23,692 bases of DNA from CAMEON01 sp045643785 (lineage in GTDB: Bacteria; Bacillota; Clostridia; Oscillospirales; CAG-272): the NCBI GenBank assembly GCA_045643785.1, contig JAZRFR010000282.1:1-23692 (forward strand). Reading direction: 5' to 3'. Of this stretch, positions 6,303 to 14,163 are shown in pieces. The notes under the pieces were generated by a model, which was not told the origin of the DNA, made no database searches, and saw only the letters and a program-made list of their open reading frames with translations. Each line of letters begins with the position of its first letter. Position 1 is the first letter of the stretch. Position numbers and translations under genes: made by a program.

Positions 6303-8129
6303 ATGACCGAATGGGAGAAAAAAATCCCCGAAACGACCCAATCCGACCGCCAAAAACAGACGGATGATTTTTGGGATATCGAAAGCCTGCTCCCTGCCAA
6401 ACCAACCCGCAGGCAAACACCGCCTCCCCGCAGGTCAACCGAGGCGGTGGAGGTGGATCTGTCCGCATCCCCGCAGAGAAATTCTTCCGCGGAGTCCCGC
6501 ATGGTTGTCCGTGAAGAGTCGGTCTCCGCAGAGCCTGTATCTTCCTCGTCCCTGACGGTTCGATACGTACCGCCCCACAAGGCGGGCGAAGGGGATACCT
6601 CCGTCCCCCTTCTGGAGTATCAACCCGACGGCGCACTCCTGCACAGCGTCAGAATCTACGGCTGGCAGGCAAACTACCACTACTTTGACTCCTTCGTGGA
6701 GGACGCCCTCCGCTACGCCGCCATGTCCCCCCCGAAATCTGCCGAAAAGACGGCCTTTTTCTCCTATTTCCCCCAGTACGTCCAGATGGGGCACCGCGCC
6801 ACCGCCTGGTATCTGTTCTGGCGGGAGCACGTCCGCCGCGGGCAGTATCTCGATACCGATTATTCCTACGTCCTGCTCTACCTGTTCGAGCTCATCAATC
6901 TCCCTGCCGAGGACACCGTCACCGCCCGCGCCCACCGTGACCTCATGGCAAAGGTCTGGATGGCCTACCGCCGTATCTATCCCCAGTTGGATCACTACAT
7001 GTGCGAGTGGCTCTGCGACTACTGCCTCATCCATGCTCTGCCCGCGCCCGTGGATCTTCTGGCTCCGGCGCTGGATACCATCATTCAAGGAAGCCACCTC
7101 AAGGAATTCTACCTCTCCGCCGCCGTCCGCGTACCGAGGGCTTCCACGGGCGAGGAAGACACGCGGATGGAGACCGCCCGCATTCTGATGCGGCATTGCT
7201 GTCAGTACGACTACCGCAAGAGTAAGTTCGCAAGCGGAGAGCATAAAGTCATGTTCGACTCCACCATCCCCGCCGCCGTGGCCCACGTCCTGCCCCTGCT
7301 TCTGGGGGCGGACGGGCGCAAGCCGGCTATTACACTATTGGATTCCACCGTGACCCGCGACGCCTACGTGGGGGCGCTCTGCTCCCACCGCAACAAGCGC
7401 AAGATCGAGGTGGCGTATACCTCCTTCTCCCGCTCCCACGAGCTTCGCTTCCTCATCGGGGATATGGTCAAGCATGTGGAGAACCGTCTCCGCTCCTGGA
7501 TCGGGGTGCGCTCCCGTCTGTCGGTCATGTCTCTGCCCATCCCTTTGCGGGATGCCCTGGACGCGTACCTTGCCCCCATGGAGCCCCCGAAATCCGCTAT
7601 TCCCGTCAAGAAAAAGGAAGAACCCCGCCCCGCCTACGAGGCGCTGTACGATCTGCCTCGAAAGGAGATTTCTCTGGATGATGCCGCCGCCATCGAGGCG
7701 GATTCCTGGGAAACGACCCGCATTCTGGTAGAGGCCTTTGAGGGGGAAGGGAACCAACCGCAACCCGTCGCGGAAAATGCTTCCGCCGTGGAGGCGCCCG
7801 TCGCGCCTGTATTGCCTGTTGCTCCCATTCCCACCGCCGCCCCCGTGTCCGCTCCCCCCTGCGATGCCGACGAAAGCACCGTCCCCGCGACGGACTCCCC
7901 CCTCGCGCTCTACGCCCCTTTCATCAAGGCCGCGCTGGACGGTGACTCTGTCGCCCTTAGGAAAGCCGCCAAGGCTATTGGTAAGATGCCCGATGCCATC
8001 GCCGACGAGGTCAACGCCTTGACCGCCGACAGCGACATCGGGGACATCATCCTCGAGGACGACGGCAGGGGCGGGTATACCGTCATTGAGGATTACCGCG
8101 ATCAAGTTATGGAACTGCTACACATCTAA
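6303..8129 (+). CDS. sngA: TerB-N/TerB-C domain protein, SngA-like (putative Shango defence system)
   Basis: A 608-residue cytoplasmic protein. Residues 1-95 are polar and low in complexity. A TerB-N type domain follows from about 100 to 300, with the characteristic run FPQYVQMG...WYLFWREHVRRGQY...DYSYVLLYLFELIN around 156-200. A Pro/Ala-rich linker spans about 480-525. The last 75 residues (SPLALYAPFIKAALDG... to the end) look like TerB-C, including ADEVNALTADSDIGDIILED. No classical central TerB domain was recognised. TerB-type proteins belong to the Ter stress and defence network; paired with a P-loop ATPase and an Lhr-like helicase they form the Shango anti-phage system. It is the first gene of the operon, 19 bases before the ATPase gene. 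Biochemical role is unknown; tellurite resistance should not be read literally. Confidence 0.78.
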   Translation: MTEWEKKIPETTQSDRQKQTDDFWDIESLLPAKPTRRQTPPPRRSTEAVEVDLSASPQRNSSAESRMVVREESVSAEPVSSSSLTVRYVPPHKAGEGDTSVPLLEYQPDGALLHSVRIYGWQANYHYFDSFVEDALRYAAMSPPKSAEKTAFFSYFPQYVQMGHRATAWYLFWREHVRRGQYLDTDYSYVLLYLFELINLPAEDTVTARAHRDLMAKVWMAYRRIYPQLDHYMCEWLCDYCLIHALPAPVDLLAPALDTIIQGSHLKEFYLSAAVRVPRASTGEEDTRMETARILMRHCCQYDYRKSKFASGEHKVMFDSTIPAAVAHVLPLLLGADGRKPAITLLDSTVTRDAYVGALCSHRNKRKIEVAYTSFSRSHELRFLIGDMVKHVENRLRSWIGVRSRLSVMSLPIPLRDALDAYLAPMEPPKSAIPVKKKEEPRPAYEALYDLPRKEISLDDAAAIEADSWETTRILVEAFEGEGNQPQPVAENASAVEAPVAPVLPVAPIPTAAPVSAPPCDADESTVPATDSPLALYAPFIKAALDGDSVALRKAAKAIGKMPDAIADEVNALTADSDIGDIILEDDGRGGYTVIEDYRDQVMELLHI

Positions 8130-8148
8130 CGGAGAGAATATTGAATAT

Positions 8149-9558
8149 ATGGAAAATACCAATCAGAATCAAGTGAAAGTCCCCCGCCGCGTGCTGGGCT
8201 CCCTTCTGGCGTCGGTCTCGGCTGGCGTCGTCCCCCGCGCGGGCGCGCCCTACATCGCCATCGGCCGTAAGGACGAGATCGCTGCCCTGCTCTCTGACCT
8301 GGAGCAGATCGACGGTGGCGGCGGCTCCATGCGTTTTCTTATCGGCCGCTACGGCAGCGGTAAGAGCTTTCTCATCCAGCTCATCCGCGGCTACGCCCTG
8401 GAGCGGGACTTCATCACCGCCGACGCTGACCTTTCTCCCGAAAGACGGCTCTACGGCAGCGGCGGTTCGGGTGTGGCCACCTACCGCGAGCTCATGAAGA
8501 ATCTCGCCTCCAAGGCCTCCCCCGACGGTGGCGCCCTGCCCAAGCTCATCGCCCGCTGGATCGGCATGATGCAGGACGAGCTGATCTCGGGCGGCGTCTC
8601 CCCCGAGGATCCCCGCTTCTTCGATCTTATGACCCGCAAGGTCAGCGACACCATGCGGGAGCTGGAATTTCTCGTGGGCGGCTTCGACTTCGCCCGCGTC
8701 ATCACCGCCTACTACAAGGCCTACCGCGAGGACGGGGAGATTGCCAGACTCCGTATGTCGGCCTGTCTGCGCTGGCTCCGAGGCGAGTATTCTACCAAAA
8801 CAGAGGCTCGATCCGAGTTGGGCTTCCCCGTGTCGGTCATCATCGACGACGACAACTGGTACGATTTCCTCAAGCTCTGGGCGGCGCTGGTCCGCAAGAT
8901 GGGCTATCGCGGACTGATGGTCTTCATCGACGAGTGCGTGAACCTCTACAAGATCGTCCATCGGGTCAGCCGCGAGAACAACTACGAAAAGATCCTGTCC
9001 ATGTTCAACGATACTCTCCAGGGCCGCGCCCCGGGTCTGGGTATCGTCTTCGGCGGAACTCCCCAGTTTTTGGAGGATCCCCGCCGAGGCCTGTTCTCCT
9101 ACGAGGCTCTGCGCTCCCGCCTCTGCGACAGCCGATTTGCCTTGGAGGGCTTCAAGAATCTCATCGGCCCCGTGATCCGCCTGCGCCGTCTGGCCGACGA
9201 CGAGCTGTTGGCGCTGATCCGCCGCGTGACCGCCCTCTATGCCCAGTTCTACAATTGGGATTGCCGCATCACCGACGCCCAGCAGCTCTCCTTCCTGAAT
9301 CTCTGCCTCTCCCGCGCGGGCGCCGACAGCATGATCACCCCCCGCGAGATGCTCCGCGACTATATGACCGTCCTGAACATCCTCATGCAGAACCCCGAGG
9401 CCACCTTCGAGCAGGTGGTTGGCGCGGCGGTGACCCTCAAGCACGAGGACAGCGATCCCGACGACGCCTGGGCACCCACGGCGGCGGAGAAGGGAAGCAA
9501 CCCGGCCAATGTTACGGAAGAACGGAAGAAGTTTAACCCCGAGGATCTGGATTTTTGA
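8149..9558 (+). CDS. sngB: P-loop ATPase, DUF2791/BrxD-like, SngB-like (putative Shango defence system)
   Basis: A 469-residue AAA-type ATPase. Walker A is GRYGSGKS (66-73) and Walker B is GLMVFIDE, followed by a CVNLYKI stretch. The N-terminal RRVLGSLLASVSAGVVPRAGAPYIAIGR and the late SRLCDSRFALEGF and TPREMLRDYMTVLN segments are typical of the DUF2791 family, whose members include BrxD of BREX systems and the ATPase of Shango. The start at 8149 is preferred over an upstream in-frame Met at 8086, which lies inside the TerB gene; GGAGAG at 8131-8136 serves it with a somewhat long 12-base gap. The gene is 19 bases from its upstream partner, so both are surely co-transcribed. A disordered, charged tail ends the protein. 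Its target is unknown. Confidence 0.8.
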   Translation: MENTNQNQVKVPRRVLGSLLASVSAGVVPRAGAPYIAIGRKDEIAALLSDLEQIDGGGGSMRFLIGRYGSGKSFLIQLIRGYALERDFITADADLSPERRLYGSGGSGVATYRELMKNLASKASPDGGALPKLIARWIGMMQDELISGGVSPEDPRFFDLMTRKVSDTMRELEFLVGGFDFARVITAYYKAYREDGEIARLRMSACLRWLRGEYSTKTEARSELGFPVSVIIDDDNWYDFLKLWAALVRKMGYRGLMVFIDECVNLYKIVHRVSRENNYEKILSMFNDTLQGRAPGLGIVFGGTPQFLEDPRRGLFSYEALRSRLCDSRFALEGFKNLIGPVIRLRRLADDELLALIRRVTALYAQFYNWDCRITDAQQLSFLNLCLSRAGADSMITPREMLRDYMTVLNILMQNPEATFEQVVGAAVTLKHEDSDPDDAWAPTAAEKGSNPANVTEERKKFNPEDLDF

Positions 9559-9616
9559 GCCATTTTTGCCTCGTGATCCATGAGAAAATACCTTGTTTTA
9601 AAGTTTTAGGAGATTC

Positions 9617-9669
9617 ATAAGAACCCTTTTTTAAAAGGGTTCTTATGCGGGGTCAGGGGCAGAGCCCCT
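9617..9669. repeat. Two-hairpin repeat module, copy 2 (inverted, inside the operon)
   Basis: ATAAGAACCCTTTT (9617-9630) pairs with AAAAGGGTTCTTAT (9633-9646), a 14-bp perfect stem centred on two bases. AGGGGC (9655-9660) pairs with GCCCCT (9664-9669). Read on the minus strand, the order and core sequences match copy 1 at 4181-4234. It fills most of the 141-base gap between the ATPase and helicase genes. The + strand has no T run after the long stem. Confidence 0.7.
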
Positions 9670-9699
9670 CGTTCCCCTGCTCTCCAGAAAGGAGCCCCT

Positions 9700-12033
9700 A
9701 TGACCGAAGCTGACCGCATATTCGAGCGCTTCCCCGAGTTCATCCGCGAATACATTTTCACCCACCGCTGGGAGTCTTTGCGCGGGGTGCAGGTGGCGGC
9801 GGCGAGAACCTTGTTCCTCACGAACCCCCACCTCCTGCTCACCTCCTCCACCGCCAGCGGCAAGACCGAGGCGGCCTTTTTCCCTATCCTCTCCGACCTC
9901 TGCGAGAACCCGCCCGCGAGTGTGGGGGCTTTGTACATCTGCCCCTTGAAATCCCTCATCAACGACCAGTTCGGCCGCATGGAGGAGCTGCTGGACATGA
10001 CGGGCATCCGCGTGACGAGATGGCACGGCGACGTCGCCCAGTCCCACAAGAAAAAGCTGCTGGAAAAGCCCTCGGGCATCCTCCAGATCACCCCCGAATC
10101 CCTGGAGGCCATGCTCATCAATCGCTCCAACGACGTGGCAAGAATATTCGGAGACCTCCGCTACATCGTCATCGACGAGATCCATACCCTCACGGGCACC
10201 GACCGCGGCAACCAGATCATCTGCCAGCTCTCCCGTATGGGCCACCTCATTGGCCGTACCCCCCGCCGCATCGGCCTGTCTGCTACCATCGGAGACCCGA
10301 ACCTCGCCGCCGAGTGGCTGGCAGGGGACACCGACATCCCTGTGGATGTTCCCACCTTCGAGGAAGGGAAGATCCGCTGGCGCTTGGGTCTGGAGCATTT
10401 CTACGTACAGAATGCCAAGGATAATCAGGCCGCCGAGCCTGCCGATACCCAAGAAGACGATTGCGCTGAGGACGGCGGTATTATCGACGTTGACAAAGCG
10501 CTTGACCTATCTGCCGCCATGGGTGTCGCCGCGTCCATGGTGGAATCCGCACTGCCCCGAACTGCCGCCTACCCCCTGGACGCGGGCTACGAGTACATGT
10601 ACGACTGCGTGAAGGATAAGAAATCCCTCGTCTTCTCCAACTCCCGCGAGGAGACCGAATACCTCTGCGCCACCTTCCGCCAGATCGCCAAGGCGCGGGG
10701 AGATCAGGACGTGTTCCTCATCCACCGCGGCAACCTGTCCGCCTCCATCCGCGAGGAAGCCGAGGCCAAGATGAAGGACGAGGAGATCTTCGCCGTCACC
10801 TGCGCCACCGTGACCATGGAGCTGGGCATCGATATCGGTCGTTTGGAGCGTGTACTCCAGAACGGCGCCCCCAACAGCGTATCGTCGTTTCTGCAACGGC
10901 TTGGACGCTCGGGCAGACGGGGTGAGCCCCCCGAAATGATGATGGTCTTCCGCGAGGAGGATCCCCTGCCCAATACCCCCCTGCCCCAGCTCATTCCGTG
11001 GGAATTGCTTCGCGGCGTTGCCATCATTCAGCTCTACATCGAGGAGCGTTTCATCGAGCCGCCCCTGCGCCGCAAGATGCCCATGAGTCTGCTCTTCCAC
11101 CAGACTCTGTCCATGTTGGCCGCCTCGGGAGAATTGACCCCACGCCGCCTGGCCGAGCGGGTGCTGTCCCTGCCCCCCTTCGCGGAGGTCACCAAGGAGG
11201 ACTACCGCACCCTCATGGTCTCTATGATCGAACACGACTTTATGGAGATGACCGAGGAAAAGGGGCTGATCGTGGGCATGGCAGGAGAACGCCTGCTGAA
11301 AAGCTTCAAGTTCTACGCCGTCTTCAAGGACTCCGAGGATTTCACGGTTCGCGCCGGCTCGGATGAGATCGGCACCATCACCACCCCGCCCCCCGTGGGG
11401 GATCGCTTTGCCCTCGCAGGCCGCGTCTGGGAGGTGGAGGAGCTGGATATCCAACGTAAGCTGATCTATGTCAAGCAGGTGGATGGCAAAATGGAGGTCT
11501 CCTGGCCGGGAGACTTCGGGGAGATCCACACCAAGATCCTCCAGAGAATGCGCCGCATTCTCGAAGAAGACACCGTTTACCCTTACCTCAAGCCCAACGC
11601 ACAGAAGAGAATCGAGGTCGCTCGCCACGTCGCCCGCAACACGGGGATGCTGGAGCATTCCTTGGTCTCCCTCGGTGGCTACACCTGGTGCTTGTTCCCT
11701 TGGTTGGGAACTCGCTCCTTCCGCACCCTGCGGAAATTCATTGCCCGCAACGCCTCCCTCTGTAAGATCAGCAATCTGGAATTTGAGGGGTGCTACTACG
11801 TGACCTTCCGCATGGAAAGAGGGAACGACTACGACCTCATTTCCCATCTGGCGGGTATTGCCGAGACCGACGGCATCGACTGTCAGTCCTTGGTGCAGAG
11901 TGGGGAAGTACCCATCTTTGAGAAGTACGACGAGCATGTGCCCGGCGAGCTTCTGCGGAAAGCCTACGCCGCTGACCGACTCCGTGCCGACGAGGCGGAG
12001 AGAAGACTCGCGGAGATTCTAGGCGAGTATTGA
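9700..12033 (+). CDS. sngC: DEAD/DEAH-box helicase, Lhr-like, SngC-like (putative Shango defence system)
   Basis: A 777-residue superfamily 2 helicase. Motif I is TSSTASGKT (48-56), motif II DEIH (159-162), motif III SATIG (194-198), and motif VI QRLGRSGRRG (399-408), preceded by VTMELGIDIG. These and the HRGNLS segment place it near Lhr-type helicases. The two RecA domains are separated by an acidic insertion (about 240-265). After motif VI comes a winged-helix-like region and a beta-rich domain (GDRFALAGRVWEVEELD...), again as in Lhr. The ATG at 9700 follows AAAGGAG (9688-9694). It closes the operon, ended by a strong terminator. In Shango the helicase is the third component; acting on DNA or RNA of an invader is inferred, not shown. 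Confidence 0.82.
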   Translation: MTEADRIFERFPEFIREYIFTHRWESLRGVQVAAARTLFLTNPHLLLTSSTASGKTEAAFFPILSDLCENPPASVGALYICPLKSLINDQFGRMEELLDMTGIRVTRWHGDVAQSHKKKLLEKPSGILQITPESLEAMLINRSNDVARIFGDLRYIVIDEIHTLTGTDRGNQIICQLSRMGHLIGRTPRRIGLSATIGDPNLAAEWLAGDTDIPVDVPTFEEGKIRWRLGLEHFYVQNAKDNQAAEPADTQEDDCAEDGGIIDVDKALDLSAAMGVAASMVESALPRTAAYPLDAGYEYMYDCVKDKKSLVFSNSREETEYLCATFRQIAKARGDQDVFLIHRGNLSASIREEAEAKMKDEEIFAVTCATVTMELGIDIGRLERVLQNGAPNSVSSFLQRLGRSGRRGEPPEMMMVFREEDPLPNTPLPQLIPWELLRGVAIIQLYIEERFIEPPLRRKMPMSLLFHQTLSMLAASGELTPRRLAERVLSLPPFAEVTKEDYRTLMVSMIEHDFMEMTEEKGLIVGMAGERLLKSFKFYAVFKDSEDFTVRAGSDEIGTITTPPPVGDRFALAGRVWEVEELDIQRKLIYVKQVDGKMEVSWPGDFGEIHTKILQRMRRILEEDTVYPYLKPNAQKRIEVARHVARNTGMLEHSLVSLGGYTWCLFPWLGTRSFRTLRKFIARNASLCKISNLEFEGCYYVTFRMERGNDYDLISHLAGIAETDGIDCQSLVQSGEVPIFEKYDEHVPGELLRKAYAADRLRADEAERRLAEILGEY

Positions 12034-12048
12034 ACGCCGTAACTACGT

Positions 12049-12096
12049 GTCAGTCTCAAATGCGAATGAAATGCATTTGAGACTGACCTTTTTTGT
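12049..12096 (+). terminator. Intrinsic terminator of the TerB/ATPase/helicase operon
   Basis: A perfect 15-bp stem (GTCAGTCTCAAATGC at 12049-12063 with 12073-12087, nine-base loop), then CCTTTTTTG. It starts 16 bases after the helicase stop codon. Confidence 0.93.
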
Positions 12097-12127
12097 AATT
12101 TTTCTGTAAAAACCTATTCCAAAACAC

Positions 12128-12156
12128 TTGATATATTCTTAATAATCTGTTATAAT
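12128..12156 (+). promoter_or_regulatory. Sigma-A promoter of the NAD+ synthase gene
   Basis: TTGATA (12128-12133), 17-base spacer, TATAAT (12151-12156). It sits between the preceding terminator and the start codon at 12205, so the NAD+ synthase transcript is independent of the upstream operon. Confidence 0.88.
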
Positions 12157-12204
12157 ACTACAGAATATATCCATGCCCCATTGCGGGGCGGAAACGAGGT
12201 ATAT

Positions 12205-14139
12205 ATGCAACACGGATTCATCAAGGTCGCCGCCGCTACCCCTGTGGTTCGGTTGGCCGATCCTACCCATAATGCCGCCGCCTGCGCGGCTTTGGCGGCC
12301 GAGGCCGCCGCTCTGGGGGTCAAGGTGCTGACCTTCCCCGAGCTTTGCCTCACGGGTGCCACCTGCGGCGATCTCTACGCCCACGACCGCCTGCTGCAAG
12401 GTGCGCGGGAAGCCCTGCAAAGCTATGCGCAGGCCACCGCGGAGCTGGACCTGATCAGCGTTGTCGGTCTGCCCGTGGCCTTTGCCGGCAAGATCTACAA
12501 CTGTGCCGCTGCCGTGTCGGGCGGTGTGGTTCTGGGCTTGGTGCCCAAGACCCATCTCACCCCCGCCGAGCGTCGGGTCTTTACACCCGCTCCCGCCATG
12601 AACCTGGCTGATGACGTTTTTGGTGACGGAAGCTTTACCCAACTGGGTACAAAGCAGCTTTTCGTGTGCACGTCTATGCCCGCTCTTTGCATTGGCGTGG
12701 AATTGGGTGGGGATCTGTATACTACCGTTCCTCCGTCTGCCCGCCTCGTATCGGCTGGCGCTACGGTCATCTGTAACCCCTCCGCTATTCCCGAGACCGT
12801 GGGCGCAGAGGAATACCGCCTTCTGACCGGTAAGGCGCACTCTGCCCATGCCCTGTGCGGTTACATCACCGCCGAAGCCGGGGAAGGTGAGTCTACCACC
12901 GACAACGTGTACGGTGGACATCGCCTGATCTGTGAGTGCGGCGGCGTGCTGGCTGAGTCTGCTCCCTTTGCCGCAGGCAATGGATTGACCGTCACCGAAT
13001 TGGATCTCGAGCGCATGACTCATGACCGCCGTGTGAGCGGCTTTGATTCCTCCGAAAGCGGCGAGATCACCGAGGTCTATTTCGATCTCGGCTTGGAAGA
13101 CACGGATCTGACCCGTTTCATCGATCCCCATCCCTTCACCCCCGCCGACCCCGTCCTCCGCGCGCACATCTGCGAGCGTATCCTCACCATCCAGGCGAAC
13201 GGCCTGAAGAAGCGGATCACCGCCGCTTGGGCGAAGAAGATCGTGGTGGGTATTTCGGGCGGATTGGATTCCACCCTCGCCCTGCTTGTTATGGCTCGCG
13301 CTATGGACGCCTTGAACCGTCCCCGCACCGACATCGTGGCGGTCACCATGCCCTGCTTCGGTACCACCGCCCGCACCAAGACCAATGCCACCGTCCTCTG
13401 CGAGGAGCTGGGGGTGGATTTCCGCACGGTGGATATCTTTGATGCGGTCAATCAGCATTTCAAGGATATTGGCCACGATCCCGCTGTCCGCGACGTGACC
13501 TACGAGAATGCCCAGGCGCGGGAGCGCACCCAGGTCATCATGGATATCGCCAACGACGTGGGCGGTATGGTCATCGGTACGGGCGACCTTTCGGAGCTGG
13601 CGCTGGGCTGGGCGACCTACAACGGCGACCATATGTCTATGTACAGCGTCAACGGCGGCGTTCCCAAGACCCTTGTCCGTGAGTTGACCGCCCATGTCGC
13701 CGCTTCCGAAATGGAGCGAGGCAACACCAAGCTGGCTGAGGCTCTGTACGATGTTCTCGGCACCCCTGTCAGCCCCGAGCTGCTCCCCGCCGATGCGGAA
13801 GGGAAGATCGCCCAGAAGACCGAGGATCTGGTAGGCCCCTACGAGCTTCACGACTTCTACCTCTACTACCTGCTCCGCTACGGCTTCACTCCCGCCAAGC
13901 TCTTCCGCATGGCGCAGTATGCGTTGGGAGAAACCTACGACGATGCCACCCTTCTTAAGTGGCTGGAGACCTTCACCCGTCGCTTCTTTACCCAGCAGTT
14001 CAAGCGCTCCTGTCTCCCCGACGGCCCAGCTGTTTTCGATATCAGCGTTTCTCCCCGCGGCGGCTGGTCGATGCCCTCGGATGCCGTCAGCACCCTGTGG
14101 TTGGCCGAGATTGAGGAATTGAAGGCGCAATACCTGTAA
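12205..14139 (+). CDS. nadE: NAD+ synthase, glutamine-dependent type with degenerate glutaminase site
   Basis: A 644-residue protein with the two-domain layout of glutamine-hydrolysing NAD+ synthase, which amidates nicotinate adenine dinucleotide in the last step of NAD+ synthesis. Residues 1-280 form the nitrilase-like glutaminase; the synthase domain carries the pyrophosphatase loop SGGLDS (351-356) and the GTGDLSELALGWATYNGDHMS block. In the glutaminase, Glu46 (FPELCLTG) and Lys115 (VPKTHLTP) of the catalytic triad are kept, but the nucleophile motif, normally VEICED, reads VELGGD (165-170): Cys is replaced by Gly168. Glutamine hydrolysis should be lost, leaving ammonia as the likely nitrogen source. 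The ATG at 12205 follows ACGAGGT; a TTG at 12181 is in frame but lacks a binding site. Confidence 0.92.
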   Translation: MQHGFIKVAAATPVVRLADPTHNAAACAALAAEAAALGVKVLTFPELCLTGATCGDLYAHDRLLQGAREALQSYAQATAELDLISVVGLPVAFAGKIYNCAAAVSGGVVLGLVPKTHLTPAERRVFTPAPAMNLADDVFGDGSFTQLGTKQLFVCTSMPALCIGVELGGDLYTTVPPSARLVSAGATVICNPSAIPETVGAEEYRLLTGKAHSAHALCGYITAEAGEGESTTDNVYGGHRLICECGGVLAESAPFAAGNGLTVTELDLERMTHDRRVSGFDSSESGEITEVYFDLGLEDTDLTRFIDPHPFTPADPVLRAHICERILTIQANGLKKRITAAWAKKIVVGISGGLDSTLALLVMARAMDALNRPRTDIVAVTMPCFGTTARTKTNATVLCEELGVDFRTVDIFDAVNQHFKDIGHDPAVRDVTYENAQARERTQVIMDIANDVGGMVIGTGDLSELALGWATYNGDHMSMYSVNGGVPKTLVRELTAHVAASEMERGNTKLAEALYDVLGTPVSPELLPADAEGKIAQKTEDLVGPYELHDFYLYYLLRYGFTPAKLFRMAQYALGETYDDATLLKWLETFTRRFFTQQFKRSCLPDGPAVFDISVSPRGGWSMPSDAVSTLWLAEIEELKAQYL

Positions 14140-14163
14140 TACGATATGGAAAGGAATCCCGTT

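Noticed and set aside
6303..8129. Literal tellurite-resistance annotation for the TerB protein
   Set aside because: No terC, terD, terE or terA neighbours; the TerB-N/ATPase/helicase context points to defence instead.
6303..12033. Operon considered as a BREX system
   Set aside because: The ATPase is BrxD-like, but there is no PglZ phosphatase, PglX methylase, BrxC or other BREX gene; the TerB protein fits Shango better.
12139..14130. A 663-residue minus-strand open frame across nadE
   Set aside because: Mirror frame created by G+C-rich codon bias; its sequence is low in recognisable motifs, while nadE has conserved domains, promoter and ribosome binding site.
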